Of a DNA stretch of 36,752 nt, positions 19,081 to 29,348 are shown in pieces. Position 1 is the first letter of the stretch, and the number at the start of each line of letters is the position of its first letter. Both the position numbers and the translations under genes were made by a program. A model generated the notes under the pieces. The model was given only the letters and a program-made list of their open reading frames with translations. It ran no database searches and was not told the DNA's origin. The stretch spans positions 1-36,752 of the forward strand of contig JAKSDO010000061.1 in NCBI GenBank assembly GCA_022360055.1, read 5' to 3'. The stretch is from Cytophagales bacterium. GTDB taxonomy: Bacteria > Bacteroidota > Bacteroidia > Cytophagales > Cyclobacteriaceae.

Positions 19081-22000
19081 ATGAATATTAAAATACAAAA
19101 GCTATTGATGTACATATCAAGGCAATTATTATACATCTTTTTGTTTCAGGTCGTTGCGATGCAACTATTACTGGCAAATGAAACTCAGGGGCAAAAGTTG
19201 GATCAAATCGAAATTGATGTTTCCATTAACAACAATACCCTTGAGGAGATCTTTTCCAAACTGACCGAACGTACCGGTTTTCAGTTTGGCTACAACGCGA
19301 GGTTAGTGCAATCAAAAAAAAGATACTCGATTAATACGGAACAGAAAAACCTGTATGAAATCCTGTATGAAATCGCGGGAGAAGCCCATCTGCAATTTAA
19401 GCGGGTCAATAATAATATTTTAGTTACAAAAATTAAAAACCCCGGCTCGATTGAAAGGATTTTGATACAGGAAGATATTGAGATTACCGGTCGTGTGTTA
19501 GATGCCGGAACAGGAGAGCCTTTACCGGGAGCTACCGTTTTGGTTAAAGGTGTTACAATTGGTACCACAACAGATGTGGACGGAAGATTTAGTATTGACG
19601 TACCGGAAGATGCCGAAGCCATTTTAGTCTCATTTGTGGGGTATGAATCTCAGGAATTGAGCATTTCATCAAAGACCAATTTTGAAGTTTTGCTTTTGCC
19701 GGATTATCGGGCACTTAATGAAATTGTAGTGATCGGATACGGAACGCAACAAAAAAAGGATATTACAGGAGCCGTTGGCACGGTGAAAAGTGAAGATTTC
19801 AACAGGGGTGTTATAAATTCACCGGGTCAACTGTTACAAGGTAAGGTCTCAGGGGTACATGTCACTTCTTCGAGCGGAGCTCCGGGTGCCGGCCAGCGAA
19901 TTATAGTCCGGGGACAAGGCAGTATCCGGCAAAGCACAGGACCATTGTTTGTTGTGGATGGCTTTCCCCTCGGGCTTGCGGGAACCGGTTCGGGACAAAG
20001 TCCTATGAACTTTATAAATCCGGAGGATATTGAATCGATCGATGTTTTGAAGGATGCGTCCGCTACGGCCATTTACGGTGCCCGGGGTGCGAATGGTGTC
20101 GTAATAATTACTACAAAAAAAGGAAAAGCCGGAGTCTCCAAAATCGATTTCTCCGCAAATGTCGGGATATCCAAGATGGCAAGGGAAATCCCTGTTTTCT
20201 CGGCAGATGAATTCCGCAGGCAGGTTGTCGCCGTGGGCGGCACGCTGGAAGATCGAGGAGCTGATACCTACTGGCAGGATGAATTGACCCGCACTGCAAT
20301 TACACATGACCACAACCTGGTCTTGCAAGGGGGTAGTGATAACTTTAACTATCGGGCATCTCTTGGGTATCTCGATCAGGAAGGGGTAATAATTAATACA
20401 GGTTATAAAAGATACAGCGGAAGAGTGAATGCCACTCAAAAATTGATTGACGGACGACTCAATATTGATTTTACGCTGAACTCAAGTATTCAATTAGGAG
20501 AAAATGCAAAACATGGCACGCTGGTTTCTGAGATGCTGGATTTTAATCCAACCTATCCGGCTCGGGACGAAAATGGAGATCCCGTAAAATATCCGGATTT
20601 GATGAATCCCCTCATAGGTGCTGAGTTATATAAGGACTTTTCGGAGCATCGAAGGACGATCATAAACATGGCACCCTCGTTTGAAATTATTAAAGGTCTG
20701 GTTTACAAATTGAATGTTGGCTATGATAACAATTCAATCGAAACTGATAATCAGAGCATGCCAAATGCGGATCCTTTCGAAGAAGGAAGGCTGGAACAAA
20801 GTTATTTCAATGGCCGAAACACACTGATAGAAAATTATTTGACTTATGATTTTTCTATCGGAACCGATCATGATTTCACCCTTTTGGCCGGGCATTCTTA
20901 TCAGGAAACCTACAGCAGATGGAGAATCTGGAGCATAGATAATTTCCCGGATAATGATATCGAGCCGCGTTATAACCCCGGTTTAGGACAGGAGCTCGAT
21001 TTAGTGGACAACCATCCCGACGGATGGGCACGCATAAATGAGTTGCAATCATTTTTCGGAAGGGTCAACTACAGTTACAAAGACAAGTATATGGTCACTG
21101 CGACCGTACGATCAGACGGGTCTTCAAAATTCGGCGGCAATAATAAATACGGTACCTTTCCTTCATTTGCGGCCGGATGGAGAATATCGGAAGAAGCATT
21201 TATGCAATCTTCCATAATTAGCAACTTAAAGCTGAGGGCCGGGTGGGGACAGACCGGTAATCAGGAAATCCCCAATAAAATTACCCAGGCTTCATTTACA
21301 ACAAAGATATCAAATAAAGATAGCTACCCGCTTGGCGGGGAAGAGCCCCCCTATACGGCCGGGACAACATATGTGCGGTTGGCGAACCCGGACTTGCAGT
21401 GGGAGGTATCCACACAAACAAACGTAGGTCTTGATTTTGAGCTTTTCGAAGGCGCATTGTCCGGAACTTTGGATTATTTTCATAAAGTATCCGACAATAT
21501 TTTGCTTGAAGTAAAACCGCCGGATCCAATTCAACCGGCAACAGATTATTGGACCAATGTAGAAGATATGATCATCACCAATAAGGGATTGGAACTTGAA
21601 CTGGATTATCAATATATAAATGAAGATGGATTTTCATTTGGTCTGGGAGGAAATATAACCTTTATTGACAATGTTGTCGAAGATTCCCCATTCACTATTC
21701 TGACAACAGGAAGCGCTTCAGGTTCGGGACTTACCGGCGCCACGATAAACGGATTGATTAACGGCCACCCAATCGGATCTTTTTACATGCAGAAATTTCT
21801 TGGAATCGGTGATGACGGTTTATCCGTATTTGAAGCGTCCGAAGATGGTGGCCGAATGGTTACGGGTAGTGCTTTACCGGATAAAACCTATAATATTTTT
21901 GCCAATTTCAGTTACAAAAATTTTGACCTGAACTTCAATTTCAATGGAGTATCGGGAAATATGATCTACAACAATACGGCCATGAATAAATTTTACAAAG

Positions 22001-22356
22001 CGAAATTGGCTAATTCATTGAATACCACCGATAAAGCCATTGAATATCCGGAGGAAAGCATCATTAACTCCTCATCTGTATCCACGCGATATCTTGAAAA
22101 TGGATCATTCTTTCGTTTGAACAACATGACATTGGGATATAATTTCGATACGAATGCCATTGGAATTGGCAGTTGGGCAAAAGGATTGCGATTATCGATC
22201 ACCGGACAGAATTTATTTGTTATTACCGATTATTCAGGTTTTGATCCTGAAGTAAACCAGGACCGGTCTATCGATGGGATTCAGTCTGCCGGAATTGATT
22301 TGAATGGATATCCAAAAGCCAGAACATTTATTTTTGGACTCAACATGTCATTTTAA
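19081..22356 (+). CDS. susC: SusC-type TonB-dependent transporter with STN signalling domain
   Basis: 1091 residues from the ATG at 19081; the earlier ATG at 19054 would put nine residues before an otherwise normal signal peptide. Order: signal peptide (about 1-36), STN domain (about 45-118) that contacts the anti-sigma factor, carboxypeptidase-like regulatory domain (about 134-205, ITGRVLDAGTGEPLPGATVL), TonB-box area (NEIVVIGYGTQQKKDITGAV), plug with VDGFPLG, SIDVLKDASATAIYGARGAN, then the beta-barrel ending in RTFIFGLNMSF. It imports a glycan fragment or other bulky nutrient with the following SusD. The substrate cannot be read from the sequence. Confidence 0.96.
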   Translation: MNIKIQKLLMYISRQLLYIFLFQVVAMQLLLANETQGQKLDQIEIDVSINNNTLEEIFSKLTERTGFQFGYNARLVQSKKRYSINTEQKNLYEILYEIAGEAHLQFKRVNNNILVTKIKNPGSIERILIQEDIEITGRVLDAGTGEPLPGATVLVKGVTIGTTTDVDGRFSIDVPEDAEAILVSFVGYESQELSISSKTNFEVLLLPDYRALNEIVVIGYGTQQKKDITGAVGTVKSEDFNRGVINSPGQLLQGKVSGVHVTSSSGAPGAGQRIIVRGQGSIRQSTGPLFVVDGFPLGLAGTGSGQSPMNFINPEDIESIDVLKDASATAIYGARGANGVVIITTKKGKAGVSKIDFSANVGISKMAREIPVFSADEFRRQVVAVGGTLEDRGADTYWQDELTRTAITHDHNLVLQGGSDNFNYRASLGYLDQEGVIINTGYKRYSGRVNATQKLIDGRLNIDFTLNSSIQLGENAKHGTLVSEMLDFNPTYPARDENGDPVKYPDLMNPLIGAELYKDFSEHRRTIINMAPSFEIIKGLVYKLNVGYDNNSIETDNQSMPNADPFEEGRLEQSYFNGRNTLIENYLTYDFSIGTDHDFTLLAGHSYQETYSRWRIWSIDNFPDNDIEPRYNPGLGQELDLVDNHPDGWARINELQSFFGRVNYSYKDKYMVTATVRSDGSSKFGGNNKYGTFPSFAAGWRISEEAFMQSSIISNLKLRAGWGQTGNQEIPNKITQASFTTKISNKDSYPLGGEEPPYTAGTTYVRLANPDLQWEVSTQTNVGLDFELFEGALSGTLDYFHKVSDNILLEVKPPDPIQPATDYWTNVEDMIITNKGLELELDYQYINEDGFSFGLGGNITFIDNVVEDSPFTILTTGSASGSGLTGATINGLINGHPIGSFYMQKFLGIGDDGLSVFEASEDGGRMVTGSALPDKTYNIFANFSYKNFDLNFNFNGVSGNMIYNNTAMNKFYKAKLANSLNTTDKAIEYPEESIINSSSVSTRYLENGSFFRLNNMTLGYNFDTNAIGIGSWAKGLRLSITGQNLFVITDYSGFDPEVNQDRSIDGIQSAGIDLNGYPKARTFIFGLNMSF

Positions 22357-22378
22357 TTAATCTAAATTCGAACTCAAC

Positions 22379-24070
22379 ATGAAAAATATAATAAAATTAG
22401 CCTGTTTAGCATTCGCATTGCTCATGGGCAGTTGTACAGATCTTGAAGAGCAGATTTTGGACGAGTCCCTGTCAGGAGGCGCTTCGGAAAACGACCTTGT
22501 AAAAGGAGTGGTTGCACCGGCATATGGTATGTTGCCTGAGTTTTACAGGCATACGAGATATTTTGCAGTTCAGGAAATCTCTTCGGATGAAGCAATCCTT
22601 CCGTACCGCGGAGGAAGAGATTGGGGTGACAATGGTATTTACATAGAATTGCATCAGCATACGTATACTCCGGTTCACAGTAACATACAACAATGCTGGG
22701 ATTATCTCACCGTGATGATTTCTAGAACAGTAACGGCAATAAGTATCCTGACACCATTGGCAGAAACCGATGCTGAAGCCAGGGTTTTTCTGGCTGAAGT
22801 AAGAGGGCTCAGGGCTTTTTATAACATGATCGTGCTGGATCTCTGGGGGATAGCCTTTCAGAAAGAAGATCAGGGTGAGCTGTCCATTATTCTCAGAAGG
22901 AATGATGCTGTTGAATACATCAGAACCGAATTTGAAGCTGTGATCGATGATTTAAGAGAAGACGTCGGGCCCGGAAGATTGACCAGGGCAGGCGTATATG
23001 GGTTATTGGCGCGTCTGCACTTGAATGCTGCCGTTTGGCGTGATCCATATGCAACCAGCTTTAACTTTACGGACGAGGATATGAATAAAGTGATCACGTA
23101 CAGCGATATGGTCATCGGTATGCCTCAATATGCGTTATCGGAGGAATTCTTCGCAATTTTCGATAACGACAATCATACCAACAAAGAGTTGATATTTGCA
23201 GTAGATCAGCGCCCCGATCTAAACGGTCATAATCGAATGTCATATTTTTCCATGTCCGACAATTTTTATGGAAATCCGTTATTCCCAAGAGCAAATGGGA
23301 CCGATGGTGCGGCCATTACCTCTGATTTCTACCAGTCATGGGTGCAAGCATATGGTGCTGTGGATCCTGCGGAGGCAGACGCCAGGTTTTGGTGGGAAAG
23401 AATGGTCATACCGTCTGATTCTGCTATTGCCGCGGAGGATTTTGAAGTAAACCGGGGTATTTACAGAGGGCTGCAATACGGATTGCAAAACACCGGAAGA
23501 AGACTCCCTTTTATTCAAACGGACGATGGGCGATATAAAATTGGAAGACTACGTGACTGGAGACGAGCAGAAGAAAATGCATATGTAGATTTTGTTGAGG
23601 AAATTAATTTTACCGCGGAAGGAAGTGATTACAATACCGGATTCAGAGTGGAGAAATACCAGTGGAGTAAGCAATCGGATACAGGAAGAAACAAAGGAGA
23701 GGCAGATCTTGTCATTGTCAGATTGGCCGATTTGTTCATGATGCGCGCCGAGGCTAAACTCCGAAAAGGGGATGCGGCCGGGGCTCTTGATGACGTCAAT
23801 ATCGTGCGCGCTTCAAGAACAGCCAGGCCGGATGTTACACCCCCTGCTTTGTCGGCAATGGATCTCGATATCCTTTTCCGGGAGCGGGGATTCGAATTTT
23901 ACTGGGAACACCAGCGGCGTACCGATATGATACGTTTTGGAAAGTATGAGGGAACCTGGACGGAGAAGACAGATAATAATGTTCAGAAGCGTCTGTTCCC
24001 GATTCCACAATCAGCAATTGACGGAGCGTCCGATGCAGAAGATTATTTAGTGCAAAATCCCGGTTACTAA
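22379..24070 (+). CDS. susD: SusD/RagB-family outer-membrane lipoprotein
   Basis: 563 residues. The lipoprotein signal ends at Cys19 (ALLMGSC). TPR-like helical segments bind substrate over the SusC pore, including EVRGLRAFYNMIVLDLWG and LVIVRLADLFMMRAEAKLRKGD. The C-terminal RagB/SusD signature appears as LFRERGFEFYWEHQRRTDMI and LFPIPQSAID. It begins 22 bp after susC ends and is followed by an intrinsic terminator, so no degrading enzyme is attached to this pair. It presumably caps SusC and captures the ligand at the cell surface. Confidence 0.96.
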   Translation: MKNIIKLACLAFALLMGSCTDLEEQILDESLSGGASENDLVKGVVAPAYGMLPEFYRHTRYFAVQEISSDEAILPYRGGRDWGDNGIYIELHQHTYTPVHSNIQQCWDYLTVMISRTVTAISILTPLAETDAEARVFLAEVRGLRAFYNMIVLDLWGIAFQKEDQGELSIILRRNDAVEYIRTEFEAVIDDLREDVGPGRLTRAGVYGLLARLHLNAAVWRDPYATSFNFTDEDMNKVITYSDMVIGMPQYALSEEFFAIFDNDNHTNKELIFAVDQRPDLNGHNRMSYFSMSDNFYGNPLFPRANGTDGAAITSDFYQSWVQAYGAVDPAEADARFWWERMVIPSDSAIAAEDFEVNRGIYRGLQYGLQNTGRRLPFIQTDDGRYKIGRLRDWRRAEENAYVDFVEEINFTAEGSDYNTGFRVEKYQWSKQSDTGRNKGEADLVIVRLADLFMMRAEAKLRKGDAAGALDDVNIVRASRTARPDVTPPALSAMDLDILFRERGFEFYWEHQRRTDMIRFGKYEGTWTEKTDNNVQKRLFPIPQSAIDGASDAEDYLVQNPGY

Positions 24071-24093
24071 ATAGTAATAATAAGTTATACCCG

Positions 24094-24131
24094 GAGGCTG
24101 TCAATTTCTTGTTTAGACAGCCTCTTTTTTT
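24094..24131 (+). terminator. Intrinsic terminator after susD
   Basis: GAGGCTGTC (24094-24102) pairs perfectly with GACAGCCTC (24116-24124), followed directly by seven T's. It begins 24 bases after the susD stop codon, a textbook Rho-independent terminator that closes the sigma-fecR-susCD transcript. Confidence 0.9.
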
Positions 24132-24175
24132 GCTAAAAGAATAGGGAATAATTCCTGGAAGTGTTAAGTAAAAAG

Positions 24176-24282
24176 TATCATTTCGAACGAAGTGAGAAAT
24201 CCGGTTCAATCGACACCGGGCCGCCACGAATAAGCCGGATCTCTCCTGACGTAGATGACAAGGTAGGGGCTGCGAAATGACA
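24176..24282. repeat. Imperfect long inverted repeat, MITE-like
   Basis: The left arm reads TCATTTCGAACGAAGTGAGA then AATCCGG, and the right part reads CCGGATCTCTCCTGACGTAG, later CGAAATGACA. The arms are near inverted complements around a GC-rich centre. I recall non-coding repeats with this wording from other Bacteroidota genomes (recollection, not checked). No coding frame or transposase is present. The remaining gap up to 24880 holds the hairpin at 24701-24728 and no gene I can support. Confidence 0.55.
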
Positions 24283-24700
24283 AAAATGTCGCTTTTAATT
24301 TTACTTAAGGGCTAGTGACATACATCAGAAGGTAATTGAATACTCCCAATTTGAATTATTCCACATGCCATGCATACGGATTGAGACGAATCATCGGGGA
24401 TCAACCCTAAAATCTGTGGGGAAGGATAATAAAACGGTTATTTGCAAGATCACCTGAAAAGTAAAAACTTCTACCATTGGTCATAAAGTACTCGACAAAA
24501 TTACTTCCATCTGAACGTGCGGTTGGGTATTTCCAAAATCAGCGCGGGTCAGGATGGGTGGTGTGTTGGCCGGCCTTTAAAATGTTCGTTTTATTGGCTT
24601 TATACTTCATAAATATCCTTTACAGAACATTTTATGAAGGGAGGGTCGTGCGGCATGAGCGCATCCTGATCTTTGATTTTGGTGCCCTTTCTTTTTCGTT

Positions 24701-24728
24701 CTTTTTCTTTGGGCATGCAAAGAAAAAG
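24701..24728. terminator. Perfect 11-bp hairpin downstream of the DUF4249 gene
   Basis: CTTTTTCTTTG (24701-24711) and CAAAGAAAAAG (24718-24728) are exact inverted repeats around GGCATG. It lies about 150 bp downstream of the minus-strand DUF4249 gene and could end that transcript. Both arms are A/T-rich at their outer ends, so it could work on either strand. Confidence 0.45.
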
Positions 24729-24880
24729 GACAGGCCATGAATTTTCATTCGGCAGAAAAACTATCCGGTCCACTGATAAGTTGAATTCAGCTTCCCAAAA
24801 AAATACCGTTTGATCCATAATCGGGTTTAAACCTCGTGATTTGATTTCCGGAATAATGGAAACAATGCAGCCTTTACGGC

Positions 24881-25723
24881 CTAAAGATCTTCCAGCAGGA
24901 AAAATCGAATGTCCGGGACGTGAACATTAAAAAAACCCAACCCGTTATGGACGTTCGTCGGATAGTTTACAGGTTCTCCCAATGCATCCAACCATAGACG
25001 CTGATGGTTATCCCTCAATTCAAGAAATTCAAAATATTCCCGGCTGATATTGGCCATAGATACCAAGACCGTATCCTGGCTGGAAAAATCCCGAAAGAAA
25101 ACAGTAAATTCATCCTCCAAAATACTTCCTTCAACATCACTTTCATCGTAAACCTGTGTAAATGGACGTTCGGAAAGATCAAAAGACCTTCCCATAGGCT
25201 GTGCATTGACCATGTACCAGTTCGGGCCGGGAGGGTCCTGAATGCGGAAACTAATTCGCAATAAGGTATCATACGATGTGAGGTGCATCTTTGGCTGAAC
25301 CTCTGCAAATCCGACAAAAGGCAGGGCGATTGCGTCGGCATGTGTGCTCTGTCCGTTGACGGGATTGATAAAGGACAACCTATAGCGCGTCCCCGGTTCT
25401 TGCGGGACATCATTGATGCCGTAGATCCCGGGAAAAAGTTCTGCCATGGTGTAATCCGTATTGTTCGCAGTAAGCTTTACATCAATGCCGGGCATTAAAA
25501 TATCTTGTAATATCGAATCCAGATCGCTGTCCGGACCTGCTTCCAGTGCATTAAAATTTCTACTCAATGAAACGGCAATGAATTGATCGGGAATCAACTG
25601 AGCCCCAACTACCACCTGTTCTTCAGGCACCGGTATGCCATCGACTTCTAAAGGATCCGGTAAGCAGGCATTCAAAAATACCGCAACAGCGATCAGAATC
25701 CGTATTTTTTCGTGTATGTTCAT
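24881..25723 (-). CDS. DUF4249-family lipoprotein
   Basis: 280 residues with a lipoprotein signal ending at Cys20 (VAVFLNAC) followed by LPDPLEVDG. The body is beta-rich, with the DUF4249 pattern of a solvent-exposed domain (VVVGAQLIPDQFIAVSLSR; YGINDVPQEPGTRYRLSF). These proteins are usually encoded directly after a TonB-dependent receptor, as here, and probably serve as its surface partner. The biochemical function is unknown. Its start codon overlaps the receptor stop (ATGA), so translation is coupled. Confidence 0.85.
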   Translation of the reverse strand: MNIHEKIRILIAVAVFLNACLPDPLEVDGIPVPEEQVVVGAQLIPDQFIAVSLSRNFNALEAGPDSDLDSILQDILMPGIDVKLTANNTDYTMAELFPGIYGINDVPQEPGTRYRLSFINPVNGQSTHADAIALPFVGFAEVQPKMHLTSYDTLLRISFRIQDPPGPNWYMVNAQPMGRSFDLSERPFTQVYDESDVEGSILEDEFTVFFRDFSSQDTVLVSMANISREYFEFLELRDNHQRLWLDALGEPVNYPTNVHNGLGFFNVHVPDIRFFLLEDL

Positions 25724-28017
25724 TTTTCAAAAGTAAAACGGTAGGTCAGTGAAGGCAACATGCCAAATAAACCGGGTTGTTCATAGAAATAGCGATTCGA
25801 TTCATCATCATAATTTAAGCTGATGGCTATAGGAGTGGCCCGGTTATACGCATTATAAAAACTCAGTTGCCATTCTCCGTACCATTTCTTATCCGGCCTG
25901 CGTCGACCGTGTAGTGTGATGCTTAAATCCAACCGGTGAGAATCATTTAATCCTACGGAATTTCGCTCAGGATAAACAGGAATCAGGTCCACCCCTGTAA
26001 GAGCAGCATTCGGCATAACATAGTAACCGATCACCGGTGTAAATCTGGCTCCGGAAATGAACTCCCATACGGCTGAAAAAGTCCATCTGGGATGAGGAGT
26101 ATAATTGGTGACCAACGAAAGATTATGCCTTCTGTCATATCGGGCGCGAAATGGCTGACCATTGTTTAATTCATCAAACTGCCGGTCGGACCAGGAAAGT
26201 GTATAGGCCAACCATCCTCTCAATTTTCCTGCCTCTCGTCTCAATAATACTTCTGCGCCGTAGGAAGAGCCCTTACCCTGCAAAAGCGCCTCTTCGAACT
26301 CATTGTTGAGCGTAAGATTGGTCGCTTCTCGGAAGGCAATCTGATTTGTCATGCTTTTGTAATACACATCAAGGCTTGCCAGAATACCGGGTTGCTTAAA
26401 GATATGCTGATATCCGGCAGTAACCTGATCAGAAAACTGTGGTTTGACCTGAGACGTAACAGGATACCAGATATCTGTGGGCAAAGCAAACGAAGAACTT
26501 GACGCGCGATTCATGTATTGAAACATTCGCGAGTAACTTACCTTGAACGCATCATTTTCCTTGATCTGCCATCGCACGTTCAAACGCGGCTCCGGATTGA
26601 TGTAGAACGACTCTTCCTGATAGGCCGATGAAAGTCGAAGGCCCAGCTCCGTACTGATCTTTGCTTTGCTATACCTCCACGAGCTATAAATAGCACTTTC
26701 CAACATGTTCCTGATCCTCCCGTTTCCGGAAGGTATAAATTCAGCTATTTCTCCATTGGAATCAATAAAATTGGGAACTACATTATGCCTGATGACACTA
26801 AGTCCGCTGGTGAATTCATGATTTTCATTTTGCCTGTATACAAATTGGTGTTCGAGGCCCAGGTCATTAATTTCGGAGTTGACCCGCAATTGATTTTCAT
26901 CAAAGAAGCTGTTGATATGATATCTGAATTGAGTGTAATGAAGGTTGGTAGTACTCGATATTCGACTATTATATGTTTTGTCAATCAAAAATGAATGGGT
27001 ATTGTTTTCTATTAAAAAATTCGTTCCGGTATTCAGGTTTTCACGGAGTTCTCTCCTGTAATCCAGATCATCATCACCTTTATAGAAATGGTATTGAAAG
27101 TTCAGAGCTCCGTTTAATTTGAAATCAATCTGAGCATTGAAATCATAAAAGTAATAAGGCAGTGATTCTCCCAGTAGACGAACCACCTGGTCGGCGTACG
27201 TCCTCCTGCCCGCAACCATCAGAGACAATCTGTCCTTGACAATCGGCAGTTCCACGGCAAGGTTGGATGCCAGCGTACCAATACTGCCTTCAACAACAAA
27301 ATCACGGTAACTCGGCTTTCTGCTTGTGATATCTATAATAGATGACAATCTTCCACCGTATTGGGAAGTAAAGCCTCCGGTAAGCATAGTTGCATCGCTC
27401 GTGGCATATGGATTAAATACGGAAAGGAATCCAAAAAGATGACCTGTGTTATAAACCGTAGCACCATTGAAAAGTACCAGGTTCTGATCGGCATCCCCGC
27501 CTCTAACAAATATGTCCGAACTACCTTCCACTCCTTTGGTGGCTCCGGGTAGCAGCAACAAATTTTTTATGAAATCCGCTTCTCCGGTCAGGGAAGGCAA
27601 TGTCAGAATGGCTTCTTTGACAAGCATATATTTGCTGTTGGACATATCATTAAATGAGTCGTCCATCAGATAAGGAATTGCCCTGATTTCGATTTCAGCA
27701 AGTGCTTTGGTCGCCTGATGCAGGAAAATTTTTATTTCTTTTAAGCCGGAAATTGAAACTGCTGTTTCCTCTGTTCGGTAGCCCATAAAAGATGCGGTGA
27801 GGATATCATCGGAGTATATATTTATCTTGAAATATCCGTTTATGTCGGTAATATCCCCCGAGCCATGCTTTCTAAGATACACATTGACGTAAGGTAAGGG
27901 CTTGTTGGTTTTGGCATCGAAAACATATCCTTCCAGGGCCCTGTCCTGAGAAACAGCTTCCGCTGACAAGAAGACAATAATCGATAAACAAACAATTAAG
28001 GACCTATGCATAGCCAT
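25720..28017 (-). CDS. TonB-dependent receptor with carboxypeptidase-like domain
   Basis: 765 residues. A signal peptide (about 1-24) is followed by a CarboxypepD_reg-like domain (about 28-110, LEGYVFDAKTNKPLPYVNVY), the plug (LLLLPGATKGVEGSSDIFVR, FNGATVYNTGHLFGF, LTGGFTSQYGGRLSSIIDI) and a barrel ending in PSLTYRFTFEK. It lacks an STN domain and is shorter than SusC proteins, so it belongs to the receptor/DUF4249 type and not to a SusCD pair. The ligand is unknown. A short hairpin TTCTAC-AAA-GTAGAA (28020-28034) sits just before the start codon. Confidence 0.93.
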   Translation of the reverse strand: MAMHRSLIVCLSIIVFLSAEAVSQDRALEGYVFDAKTNKPLPYVNVYLRKHGSGDITDINGYFKINIYSDDILTASFMGYRTEETAVSISGLKEIKIFLHQATKALAEIEIRAIPYLMDDSFNDMSNSKYMLVKEAILTLPSLTGEADFIKNLLLLPGATKGVEGSSDIFVRGGDADQNLVLFNGATVYNTGHLFGFLSVFNPYATSDATMLTGGFTSQYGGRLSSIIDITSRKPSYRDFVVEGSIGTLASNLAVELPIVKDRLSLMVAGRRTYADQVVRLLGESLPYYFYDFNAQIDFKLNGALNFQYHFYKGDDDLDYRRELRENLNTGTNFLIENNTHSFLIDKTYNSRISSTTNLHYTQFRYHINSFFDENQLRVNSEINDLGLEHQFVYRQNENHEFTSGLSVIRHNVVPNFIDSNGEIAEFIPSGNGRIRNMLESAIYSSWRYSKAKISTELGLRLSSAYQEESFYINPEPRLNVRWQIKENDAFKVSYSRMFQYMNRASSSSFALPTDIWYPVTSQVKPQFSDQVTAGYQHIFKQPGILASLDVYYKSMTNQIAFREATNLTLNNEFEEALLQGKGSSYGAEVLLRREAGKLRGWLAYTLSWSDRQFDELNNGQPFRARYDRRHNLSLVTNYTPHPRWTFSAVWEFISGARFTPVIGYYVMPNAALTGVDLIPVYPERNSVGLNDSHRLDLSITLHGRRRPDKKWYGEWQLSFYNAYNRATPIAISLNYDDESNRYFYEQPGLFGMLPSLTYRFTFEK

Positions 28018-28390
28018 TCTTCTACAAAGTAGAATTGAAATTACAGATTAATGTTGTTTATCCCCTACAATATTCTCTTCTTAATCATATTATAATATTG
28101 ATCGAACGGCCTGTCCGAATCATTTGCGCTTTGAGATCATTCCTTTTTTCGAACAAAAAGTAAGCTCCGGACGGTTTTAGGAAATATCGATCGTGTGCAA
28201 TTGAGTTCCGGGTGCATCTCTTTAATCCATTCAAAAGACTGAATTATGTATTCTTCAGTCTTTCAAAAAGCGGCTCTTTTTCCGGATCAAAATACATATG
28301 GCAACGTGCTGAACTAAAAAACCCGGCTCGATTTATGTGCAAGGCAGGTAAAAATGAAAGCGAAGTTCAAGCTGTACAAGAAGTTGCGCA
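28018..28390. other. Gap between TonB receptor and AraC genes
   Basis: No gene found on either strand; frames here are short and resemble nothing. The AT-rich part at 28040-28110 probably contains the receptor promoter. No terminator with a T-run is visible after the AraC gene. Confidence 0.35.
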
Positions 28391-29299
28391 CTAATTCAAA
28401 CTCCTGTATTCCGCCGGACTCATACCGGTTTTCTTTTTGAATAATTTACTGAAGTGCTGAGGGTATTCAAAACCCAGACTGTAGGCAATTTGACTGACGG
28501 ATTCATTGGAGCCGAGCAGAGAAGTCTTGGCCCGGTCAATTAAGAAAAAATGTATATGCTCCCGGGCATTTCTGCCCGTCTCTTTTTTCAAAAGATCACT
28601 GAGGTAGTTTGAGGACATATGAAGCGCGTTGCCACAAAAACTTACCGTAGGTATTCCGGCTAAAAGTGGCTTATCCGAGTTGTAGTAATCTTTGAGCAAG
28701 TGTTCAAAACGCGAAACTGTGTCCTGGTTCATATTGGTCCGGGTATAAAACTGACGATCGTAATAGCGGGTGCAATAATCCAGCATCAATTCAATATTGG
28801 CTACGATCAGCTTTTGGCTATGCGTATCTATGTTTAAGCCATACTCCTCAATGATCTTGTTGCGCAGACCGGCAATGGTTCGTTTTTCATCATTTGACAA
28901 ATGAAGCGCTTCATTGACCTCGTAGGCAAAAAATGAATAATCATCGATATGTTTTCCCAGCGCTGATTTTCGGATAAGGTCGGGATGGAAAAGAAGGGAC
29001 CACCCTGTTGTGCCATGATCTTTTTTCCATTCCGGTATGGTAACTACCTGCCCGGGTTTGGTGAATAATAAAGTGCCCTCCTGGAAATCATAGGTGTTAC
29101 GGCCATATTGAAATGAGCCCTCTTTGCAATCTTTATACATCACGTGGTACAGATCGATAGCTACCGTTTTCCCAATATGTTCCGGCTTCTGTACCATGTT
29201 GTTATGATTGTAAACCGTTACCAAAGGATGTTTCGGTTTTTCCAGACCGAACATCTCATGTGCTTCCGAAATTGTTCTAACGCCGATGATCTCTTTCAT
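28391..29299 (-). CDS. AraC-family transcriptional regulator
   Basis: 302 residues. The N-terminal part (about 1-180) is a cupin-like ligand or effector domain (VAIDLYHVMYKDC, GTLLFTKPGQVVTIPEW). The C-terminal part has two helix-turn-helix motifs (SSNYLSDLLKKETGRNAREH; VSQIAYSLGFEYPQHFSKLF) and ends KKKTGMSPAEYRSLN. It follows the SDR gene by 49 bp on the same strand and probably regulates it or a related stress or detoxification set (inference from neighbourhood). Confidence 0.92.
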   Translation of the reverse strand: MKEIIGVRTISEAHEMFGLEKPKHPLVTVYNHNNMVQKPEHIGKTVAIDLYHVMYKDCKEGSFQYGRNTYDFQEGTLLFTKPGQVVTIPEWKKDHGTTGWSLLFHPDLIRKSALGKHIDDYSFFAYEVNEALHLSNDEKRTIAGLRNKIIEEYGLNIDTHSQKLIVANIELMLDYCTRYYDRQFYTRTNMNQDTVSRFEHLLKDYYNSDKPLLAGIPTVSFCGNALHMSSNYLSDLLKKETGRNAREHIHFFLIDRAKTSLLGSNESVSQIAYSLGFEYPQHFSKLFKKKTGMSPAEYRSLN

Positions 29300-29348
29300 A
29301 TTACAAGAACCTAACGGTAAATATAGCTTATCTTACTCGCGAATAGAT

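Noticed and set aside
24407-24538. Minus-strand frame containing SDGSNFVEYFMTNGRSF
   Set aside because: It reads like a protein tail but is only about 43 codons between stops, which is common by chance, and it has no upstream continuation.
24477-24740. 87-codon plus-strand frame with hydrophobic and phenylalanine-rich end
   Set aside because: The phenylalanine run comes from the T-rich hairpin arm at 24701; the frame lies in a gap with repeat-like DNA and has no recognisable domain.
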